DNA of 27,959 nucleotides from Pleurotus ostreatus/Saccharomyces cerevisiae fusant (Eukaryota; Opisthokonta), in NCBI GenBank assembly GCA_024196135.1, contig JAMQCK010000334.1:1-27959 (forward strand), written 5' to 3'. The notes beneath the pieces are model-generated. The model ran no database searches, had not been told where the DNA came from, and worked only from the letters and a program-made list of their open reading frames with translations. The position numbers were made by a program, and so were the translations under genes. Each line of letters starts with the position of its first letter. The first letter of the stretch is position 1. Positions 19,968 to 27,959 of the stretch are shown here, in pieces.

Positions 19968-22900
19968 ATGTCGTCCCTCGAGAAGCTGGCCATCCGCGGC
20001 ATTCGCTCCTTCGACGACAAACAGATATCCGTCATCGAGTTCTTCAACCCCGTCACGGTCATCGTCGGGCACAATGGCAGTGGCAAGACCACGATCATCG
20101 AGTGCTTGAAGTACGCAACTACGGGCGACCAGCCGCCGAACACGCGCGGCGGCGCGTTTGTGCACGACCCGAAGATGGCGAACGAGAAGGAGGTGAAGGC
20201 GCAGGTGAAGCTGAGGTTTCATGCGGCAAACGGGCAGCGGATGCTCGCGGTGCGCAACCTCAGTGTAACGCTGAAGAAGACAACGGGGATGACCATGAAG
20301 ACCCTGGAGAGTATTTTGGCGGTAGCAGATGAAGCACAGCAGGGAAAGAAGGTGCGTGGCGCGATCATGTAGTCTTGTTCACTTTGCTGATTCATGACTG
20401 GCAGCGCGGGGTCATCTCGACGAAGTGTGCGGAGATGGACACCGAGATCCCCCAACTTCTGGGTGTATCTAAGTCGGTCCTTGAGAATGTCATCTTCTGT
20501 CATCAAGAGGACTCCTACTGGCCCCTCTCAGAACCGTCAACTCTCAAGAAGAAGTTCGACGACATCTTCGAGGCGACGAAGTGCGCACCCATGCCCTCCC
20601 AACATTCATGATACTCACCCTCACTTCCAGGTACACAAAAGCCCTCGACTCTATCAAGAACCTCCGCAAAGACCGCGTCGCCGAGCTCAAGACCGAGAAA
20701 GTCCGGCTCGAGGGCCTCGCGCGCGACAAGGCACAATACGACAAGCTCAAGGCCCGCATATCCGAGCTGAGCCAAACCATCGTTGCAAAGGAGGCCGAGT
20801 ACGACCAAGTTAAGGTCGAGTACGAGGCAATGGTGGATGCGAACCAGAAACTGTACGAGCAGGCAAATGCCTTCCGCGAGACGTACATGAATGTGCAGAA
20901 CCTCGAGAACCGGAAGAAGCAGCTGAAGCAGGATATTGAGGAAGCGAAGGCGGAGATGAAGGAGGAGGAAGGTAAATCAAGGCCCATCGTGTCTGCGAGC
21001 AGCTGGTCTGACCTTTGCATAGGCTCCGATGAGGAATTGAGGGAGCGGCTTCGGAATCACGAGAAGTATATCGAGAAGGAGAAGGGCCGCCGTCTCACAG
21101 AGATCAATGCAAAGGAGGATCTCGAGGAAGAGCTGAAGGCAATGCGGGAGGAGCAAATGCACGACACCGCAAGGCTCGGGAAGCTGCGTGCAGAGAAAGA
21201 GGTCCGTATGAAGTCGGTTTACCGAGGACCAATGTTCTCATTCCCTTTTCAGGCCCAAGAACAACGCATCCGCGACAGGGAGCAGATCATCCGCGAACTT
21301 GCTGCCAAGCACGGAATCTCTGGCTTCAACGTATCGCCCTTGGGGGCGGAGAAGGTCGTGGAGTTCATCTCACGACTGGACGACGCGTATAGCAAGAGCA
21401 AGGCGGAGCTCGACGCCCAGACGGTGGGTGTATACCGTATGGCGTCCAAGCGATATCTAACGTCCCGTAGCGCAACCTCCAAGCGAAGCAGGACGAGCAC
21501 CAGAAGGAGCTCCTCGAGCTCGAGAAGAAGGTCGACTCCCTCCGAACCCGGAAATCCACCATGAAGACCGCCCTCGCCGAAAAGCAAGCTTCCATCACCC
21601 GCGACGAAGCCACGCTCGACGACATGCAGAATATCCCCGCCCAGCTCGCCTCTGTTGACTCCGAGATCGAGGACAAGACGGAAAAGCTGAAGAAGCTTCG
21701 CGAGCAGATAAAGACCGCCGCATATGACAAGCAGATCGAGGAGAAGGCGCGGGAGGCGCGGTTGTTGGATGATCAAAGGAATGAGGCGAGCCGGGAGTTT
21801 CGGTTTTTGAGCTCGCAGGCGGAGATTAGGGCGAAGCTGCAGCTGAAGAGGACGGAGGTGCAGAGTAAGACGAAGGAGGTGCAGACGACGTGGGTGGTGA
21901 TTTGTTTGTGTGTGCGAGATGTGTGGCTAATCGGTTGGGACAGCATCGAGACGAGCAGGGTGAAGTTCAGGAAGATTATGCAGAAGGATCCTGTTGCCGA
22001 AACAATGGAGAAGGATCTGGACAAGGCTAGGATGTGCGTTCCTCTGAACATCTAACGTCAATCGCAAGCTGACTGTCCTCCAAGCGAGCGCGAGTCCGAG
22101 CAGGAGACCCTGGACAAGCAAGCGACCAACGCCGCCAGTGCAGTCCAGAACTCGGAAACGGCTATTACGACCATGCGACAAGAGGTCAAGACGAACAAGG
22201 AACGCATACGCGGTAAGCACTTTCCCCCTGCCGTGCCTAACTAGCAGATATCTAATTCGACGTTGCAGTCCTCGACAGGAATATCAAGAAGGTCCTTGGC
22301 GAGCGCCCGACCATCGAGAAGGCCATTGCTGAAGCAAAAGAGGAAATCGAATTCCGTCGCAAGTGGGCACCTTCAATGCCGCGCAATTTCATCTTGGTTC
22401 TGATTTCTTACCCTCAGGCGAATCGAAGGCCTGAAAGGCGGCAAAACTCTCCTCGAGCGATGGCTCCAGATCGGCGAAGAGCACAAGAAGTGCCCGGCGT
22501 GTGTGCGGATGATGGACGACCGGGAGTTAAGGGAGTTCGAGAAGACGGTGAGTGGGGTGGGTGTGAGTGAGGTTGAGGAGGGGGCTGACGGGGGTCGGTT
22601 GATAGATGCGCGAGCACATTGGGAACGCGGATCCTAAGAAACTGGATGGGACGAAGAATGAGATGGAGGAGTGGGAGCAGGAGTTGGTCGAGTTGGAGGG
22701 CTTGATACCGCAACAACTGGAGCTGGAGCGTCTGAAGGAGGAGACGCCCGCGCTTGAGATCAAGATCAAGGCTCAGGAGGACGCGCTGCCGGAGCTGTCG
22801 GCGCAGGCCGACGAGGTGCGCTCTTCGTACGTCATGGCATTGGCAGCAATGAAACTGATAGTGCGCGTAGATCACCGACAAGATCGACCTCCTGCGCAAG

Positions 22901-24857
22901 CAGGCGAACGAGGTGCAGGCGCTCAAGCTGCAGGCCGCGAACATCACTCGGCTGCAGAAAGATGTCGAGCGCCTCAAGGAGGAGATTGAGGAGATTGAGC
23001 ATGACCTTTCCGCAACTGGCTCAACAAAGTCGACGGATGATCTGCAGGCGGAGATCGAGAAGATGACGGACCAGATGTGAGCTTCCTCTTGCCTTCATCA
23101 TGGGCTCTCCTGAACCATACGTAGCCGCCTGCTCGAACGCGAGAAGAACCACCTCACCGCAGACAGCAACCGCATGAACAACAGCGTCATTACCACCGAG
23201 AGGGAGCTGCATTCCTTGCAGACGCGGCGCATGGAGCTCACGTCGAAGGTGGAGAAGATGAAGACGCTGGAGACCAACATCGCCGAGGCCAAGAAGCGCA
23301 TAGAGGAGATCGCGGTCGACCAGAAAGTACGGTACATACTTTGGGTGATCTTCAACCTCTAATCCGCTTCTCAGGACATCGACGTGCGAATCCGCGAGGC
23401 GCAAGGTCCCATTGACGCGCTCAATGCGCAGTGGGATACCATTCGCGCTGAGCTGAGGGCCATCATTGAGACGGCCTCCGAGCACACGCGTGCGCTGAGC
23501 TTGGACAGCGACAAGCTGAACAACATCAACAAGGCCGTGGAACGGTATGGATCTCACATACATCTCGTCCACCATTCGTCTAACGAGTAGCATAGCTACG
23601 TCAAAGAGAAGAGCCAGCGTATCTTGGACGAGTGCCACAACGCCGTCGAGCAGCGCAAGGTGGAGATCATCGAACTCTCCGAGCGCGTCGAAGCGCAGCG
23701 CCGGGTCATCGAGAAGATCGACAAGGAGATCAACGAGAGCGGCGCGTCGCAGGCCTCCCTGCGCGAGAACATCCGCGTGCGGAAGATGCAGAAGGAGATT
23801 GTCGAGATTCAGAGCGAGATCGACAAGGTGGATATGGAGGAGATCGCGCGCTCGCGGCGGGCGTTCAAGGACCAGTACAAGCCTGCCAAGGAGAAGGAGA
23901 CGGAGTTGCAGGGGCAGGTGAGTTGGGCGGATGTCGTGTCATGGATGAGGACTGATTGATATAGTACTCGCACATTGGCGGTATGCTGACGTCCAGTCGC
24001 GAACAACTGTCGACGTGGGAGCATGACCTTCGTGACTTCAAGGACATCAACAAGAAGTACACGGAACAGTTGATCAGGGTCAAGATGTCAGATATGGCCA
24101 ACAATGACCTTGAGAAATACGCCAAAGCCTTGGACAGGTGTGTGGAATCCTGACCTACGGTCTTACAGCAAACTGACATACCTTAGCGCCATCATGAAGT
24201 ACCACAGCCTGAAGATGGAGGAGGTCAACGACACGATGAGGCATCTCTGGAACAAGACCTACCAGGGTACGGATATCGACGGTATCAAGATACGCTCAGA
24301 TGTCGAGGGCGGGGCGTCGAAGCGGTCCTACAACTACCGAGTACGTGGCGTCCGGCGTCTCACCCTTGCTCGTCCTAATGGTCCTCTCTCTTAGGTTGTC
24401 ATGACCAAGGACCAAGTTGAGATGGACATGCGTGGGCGCTGCTCCGCCGGTCAGAAGATGCTGGCGTCCATCATCATCCGCCTTGCACTTTCAGATTCTT
24501 TCGGCCAGAACTGCGGTATCCTCGCCTTGGATGAGCCTACCAACGCCCTCGATACTGAGAACATCGATGCTCTCGCTTCGAGCTTGGTAGAGTACGTGCA
24601 CTCGTGGTCTGCATGTCTGCTTGGCTGACCAAGTTTGTTCAGTATCATCAATGAGCGCAAGAACCACTCAAACTTCCAGCTCATCATCATTACCCACGAC
24701 GAGAACTTCTTGCGGAAGCTCGGTCAGAGCGAAGTGATGGAGCACTACTGGTCGGTGTCCTGCTGTTGTCCGAAAGCTTGTGACTGACGCTGTCCACAGG
24801 CGTGTCGTTCGGGACTCCAGGCAAAAGTCCATCATCGAGCGTCAACGATTCCACTAA
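19968..24857 (+). CDS. RAD50: DNA double-strand-break repair ATPase Rad50
   Basis: Rad50 is the SMC-like ATPase of the Mre11-Rad50-Nbs1/Xrs2 complex, which tethers and processes broken DNA ends in the nucleus and activates checkpoint signalling. Twenty exons (19968-20351, 20405-20580, 20631-20971, 21023-21201, 21253-21423, 21471-21889, 21944-22033, 22085-22212, 22269-22362, 22418-22547, 22606-22815, 22871-23076, 23125-23326, 23375-23544, 23596-23917, 23965-24137, 24187-24340, 24395-24591, 24643-24750, 24800-24857) close in frame to 1303 aa, the usual family length. Walker A is GHNGSGKTT (34-42). The Q-loop is in [12 protein letters not shown] (Q162). Long coiled-coil arms flank the zinc hook KCPAC (C686, C689). 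The signature motif is GRCSAGQK (S1200), Walker B is [12 protein letters not shown] (D1229, E1230), and the H-loop is IITHDE (H1267). All catalytic motifs are intact, so the gene appears functional. Confidence 0.98.
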
Positions 24858-25026
24858 CGTATTCATGCTTTGCGCTTTGCTATCGTTGTTTCTGCTGCAT
24901 CTGTCTGATTGCTCATCTACGACTGACATGGACAAGGGACTCTCACACTCGTAATTTATGCCATGTATTCGGTCCAATCTACACCCTGAACGAAGGTTAC
25001 ATATGTACGGCTCTGAGCTCCTGCTG

Positions 25027-26046
25027 CTAAGAGTCCAAGCCAAGGTCTTCCTTCCGACGCGCGTGAAGCTCCGACCACGGTGGCAATCCGAACCTCTCTG
25101 GCATAGCTGCCCAGTACGCAGAGCCCCAAGACAAGTCCGCCTGCTGGACATGCAAGAAGCAGTCGTCGCAAAGTACCCGTTCCAAGTCGTCCCAACGAGC
25201 CTGGGGCATATGGTGGACGAAGATGGCTTGTTGTTTTCGCAGTAGTGCGATGGCAATTGAGTTCCGCTTGATCATGCACGCAGCGCGACTGGTGCAGGTG
25301 GCAACCGGCGTCAAGAACATGTCGACGATGCGCTGGTTCGCCTGCTGATCCATGTCTCGGACAGCGCGCAGGCACTTTTCCCGTGCGAGGTCTGAGAGCT
25401 GGAAGTGCATGTTGTCGTACTTTGGGCTAATATGGCCGTCGAGGATGCATTCGGGACCCATGCGCGTGCAGCACTCGAGGGCGACGACGAGTAACCACTG
25501 GGCACCGACCTCCATGGCAACGTCGGCGAGGGCAAAGTGGACGCAAGGTGGTATTCCCACTGTTGCTCTGGCGCCCTCGAAGCTGCGTGGATAGATTGTC
25601 GACGCGTGGAGAAGAGCGCGCCGACGCAGGTACGGCACGTCATATTTGTGGGCTAGGCGCAAGACCGCGACTATCTGGCGTATAGGTAGCTTGGTCTTCG
25701 AGCCAACCGGACTCTCAAAGAACCTGGTAAAAGGCCGTCAGAGCAGAATTGGAGGGTAATGAAGAGCTTAGGCGTACCCTGAGTCGAATATGGCGCGCAG
25801 AAAATAAGCAACCTCGCTTGCTTTATCATGTAGCTCAACAACAGGCAGGTCTTCCGAGGTAGACACAGAAGGTGGTTGCGGAAGACAAAAGAGGTCGGCG
25901 AAGAAGGTAGAGCGTGCGGCAAGTATAGAGCGATGGACTCGAAATCGTGACCCTTCCGCCTGGACAATGACATTGCCATCGTCGAACCAGAGGTCGTCAA
26001 CCTTCATATCTGGCGATTCGGAGGAGAGACGGTTGTCGGAGTCCAT
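25027..26046 (-). CDS. BTB/POZ domain protein
   Basis: Two exons (26046-25778 and 25723-25027, 54-nt intron, phases matching) encode 321 aa. The N-terminal part is a BTB/POZ domain (about residues 14-110): DDLWFDDGNVIVQAEGSRFR, then VHRSILAARSTFFADLF, VVELHDKASEVAYFLRAIFD and the later PIRQIVAVLRLAHKYDVPYL. This matches the dG.vvl...eF.vH..vLa.rS.fF pattern and the helices after it. BTB domains mediate dimerisation or Cullin-3 binding; proteins of this plain kind are heavily expanded in Agaricomycetes, and most have no known partner. The C-terminal 200 residues are helical and Cys-containing (CLRAVRDMDQQANQRIVDMF, DDLERVLCDDCFLHVQQADL) without a second named domain. The ATG at 26046 is the first one in frame with the domain. 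The gene converges with RAD50, with stop codons 169 bp apart. Confidence 0.85.
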
Positions 26047-26492
26047 TGCCACAATTGAACCACCCGAAGGGATGATGAGAGGCGGAAGCAAGTGACGTTA
26101 CCGGAGACCGGTCGATCGCTGCCCCTGATCCGGTTGCTATTGTGAGGGAAAAGGAAGGTATTGAAGCGCTCATTCGATCGTGCGAGGGCTTCAAACGCAG
26201 GCAAAATTGTGTCCAAAATTCATGTACATGGCATGTGCGCATAAGGGTATCATCACAAGCGTCGTAAAATTCCATATCCTACCTACAGACGAAACTGCGA
26301 ACGCGAAATGAGTATGTGCGACATCTCCGTACAAAGACAGTAGGAAAATAAGATAAACTAGACCAGAGTAGCGATTGAGAGAGAGACGTAGAGACAAGGT
26401 ATGTAACGTGCCGCGAGTAGATCACAACTGCTGCTGCAACAATGGAAAACAAGAGAAGGTAAGGGTGTTGCCGAGGGCCTGCCCCGTCACTA
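26047..26492. other. Intergenic region between the Spa2-like and BTB genes
   Basis: Both neighbours are on the minus strand, so this region holds the 3' end of the Spa2-like gene and the promoter of the BTB gene. I see no supported element or gene in these 446 bp. Confidence 0.5.
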
Positions 26493-27959
26493 TTATAGCT
26501 TCATCAACCCCTTCATCGCGTTCGCGACCGCGAAACTCGACTTGGCCATTATCTGCCTCGACTCCTTTGTCACCTCCGGCAGCGCTTGCACCTCGCTCAA
26601 CTTGTTTGCGTGCTCCCCGAGCTCGCGCAGGATCTCCTTCCCCTGCGCCGCGGACGCGGGCGGCAGGTTATCGTTACATACGGCAACGATGCTGGACACG
26701 ATGGTGATGATCTGCGTGATGTTCTCGTTCAGGGTCGGCGAGGGTGTTGGACTTCGGACGCCGGAGAGCACGCTCTGGATTGCGTAAACGATGGATTCGG
26801 TTTGAGCTTCAAGGTACGGCTGAAGCAAAATTATTTAGTAAGGTGTGATAGCTAGAGTAAATGGCTAACTTGCCTTGAGCTCAGCCCAAGGATCTTCCGC
26901 CCCCGTCGCAGATTCATCACTCGCTATGTTGCCACCGCCATTCGGTTGGTCAAAGATAGGTGGTGGCGAGCTTGTGTGCTCCGAGCTCGAATTACCCGAC
27001 GGCGTTCCCCGACCAAACCCCCGCATACGTCCACCCGCACCAGACGAGGCCGCGCTGCCAACCCTGCTATGCATCGACCGTTCCTCCACCGAGCGCAGCA
27101 TCGGCGAGAAAGCATTTCGCGTCGGCGGGCTCGCCGCAGCGAACTGCTCCTGCTCCTGCTTCGTCGCCCGCCGGATGAGCACAGTGCGCGCGAGCTCCGT
27201 GACCGTAGCGGATACATGGCTCGCAGCGGCGTCTAGCAAGCTGACTGGCGACATGCCCGAACTTGACGCGTGCGTCTTGACCGCGGCAACGAGATTGCTG
27301 AGCGTGGCCTCTAGGCGCTCGGACAATGCCTTGAGCGTTTCGGGGTCGACATCAGAACGCTCCCGCGAGCTGCGTCGCTCGAAAGCGCGGCTGTCCTCGA
27401 TTATTGCAGAAGCCGCGTTGACCACGGCCTTCATAGGCGAGAGCACGCGTGTCGGCGCATTTGAGCGACCGGCGGTGAGCAAGCTGTCGACAGAACTGAG
27501 GAAAGCGGTGATATGGATGTCCAGGATACCACCATCGGCAGTGACGGGTAGCTCCTCCGCTGATCTGTCGACCCTCGGGGCCTGCGAGTAGAGTTGTGAT
27601 GTCGCTGAGAGGTTGAATCAGCATCAGCATAATTTGCGAGGAACGCTGACATACCCTTGACACTACGCAGCTCTGTCTTCGCCTGTTCGTACTTGCGCTT
27701 GTACTCCTTGAGCTGACTATCGAGCTCACGAATGACGCCAAGATCCGAGTCCTTCGCGGTCATCAACTCGTCGTTGCGCCGTTGCAAGTCCTCTAGCTCG
27801 GCCATCAAGCCCTCCATATCCGAGCGTAGCTGGTCGACGATCTCTGGATCAGCCTGCAAACCGTTAGCTGGCTATACAAGCAAGGCGTAAGCTTGAGACG
27901 TACGCCGCCTCCGCCGCCTCCTCCCCTCTCGCGCTCTTCTTCCAATCGTTCGCAGCGAT
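26493..27959 (-). CDS. Spa2-like polarisome scaffold, C-terminal part (5' end outside window)
   Basis: Visible exons on the minus strand are 27959-27904 (truncated by the window edge), 27853-27655, 27604-26874 and 26819-26493, about 436 residues. The order is a coiled coil (RCERLEEERER, a Gly run, then VDQLRSDMEGLMAELEDLQR and a charged helix to LRSVK), an Ala/Ser-rich helical domain, a disordered Ser/Gly/Pro linker (about 27180-26900), and a C-terminal helical domain. The helical segments TLSNLVAAVKTHASSSG...LLDAAASHVSATVTELA and LKPYLEAQTESIVYAIQSVL...SGVRSP resemble the C-terminal region shared by Spa2/Sph1 and GIT proteins. In yeasts Spa2 gathers formins and MAP-kinase parts at sites of polar growth and, in hyphae, at the tip. 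The N-terminal Spa2-homology repeats that would confirm the name lie outside the window. The last intron uses a GC donor. Confidence 0.7.
26820..26873 (-). other. GC-AG intron in the Spa2-like gene
   Basis: Here the exon ends CTCAAG and the intron starts GCAAGT, the strong consensus for a GC donor, and ends TTGCTTCAG before CCGTACC. Phase is 0 on both sides and gives ELK|PYLEAQ, a join expected for this domain. The nearest GT donor (GTTAGC, 4 nt on) would put a stop right after the junction. Confidence 0.85.

Noticed and set aside
22414..22977. 187-aa open frame on the minus strand inside RAD50
   Set aside because: It is antisense to the zinc-hook exons, spans their introns and has no recognisable family.
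23021..23638. 205-aa open frame on the minus strand
   Set aside because: It runs antisense across several RAD50 exons and introns and is a shadow of RAD50 coding bias.
26875..27591. 238-aa open frame on the plus strand
   Set aside because: It is antisense to the long exon of the Spa2-like gene. Its length follows from the GC-rich codon pattern of that exon, and it has no domain.
1..27959. tRNA, rRNA, CRISPR or transposon
   Set aside because: Reading the intergenic regions on both strands showed no tRNA-like B box within a cloverleaf, no spaced repeat array, and no terminal repeats or transposase domain.

Overview
The window looks like nuclear DNA of a filamentous basidiomycete, probably an Agaricomycete. 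Genes are dense and split by many short introns of about 48-60 nt. Most introns start GTGCGT, GTACGT or GTGAGT and end in a pyrimidine-rich YAG. The base composition is GC-rich, and one gene encodes a seven-helix membrane protein of a type common in Agaricomycetes. I saw no CRISPR array, rRNA, tRNA or recognisable transposon. I joined exons by hand by following reading frame and splice consensus. In every gene given an exon chain the phases close.

Left third (1-9.9 kb). The window opens inside a fungal transcription factor (+, C-terminal part). It converges on a soluble fumarate reductase of the Osm1/Frd1 type with a C-terminal cytochrome b5 domain (-). Next comes a tandem dimeric alpha/beta-barrel (ABM-like) protein (-). 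That gene is divergent from a six-exon gene (+) whose product resembles the DNA-end-joining factor PAXX, including a C-terminal Ku-binding-like motif. A disordered Ala/Ser/Pro-rich protein (+) follows, with a probable 5'UTR intron and an unusually long C-rich intron.

Middle (9.9-18.2 kb). A secreted-then-anchored Ser/Gly-rich single-pass membrane protein (-) is divergent from a large coiled-coil/proline-rich protein (+) that carries a 36-bp tandem repeat. A ten-exon amino-acid permease (-) follows. About 2.2 kb after it has no confident gene but holds exon-like fragments that may be a degraded or unusual spliced gene.

Right third (18.2-28 kb). A seven-helix membrane protein (+) is followed by RAD50 (+, 20 exons, 1303 aa, all ABC-ATPase motifs and the zinc hook present), a BTB/POZ protein (-), and the C-terminal part of a Spa2-like polarisome scaffold (-) that leaves the window and uses a GC-AG intron.

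The genes do not form one operon-like pathway. The one functional link is DNA double-strand-break repair: the PAXX-like gene and RAD50 lie about 12 kb apart. The PAXX-like protein is the most interesting candidate here. RAD50 also has a cluster of ACGCG/CGCGT cores close upstream of its start.
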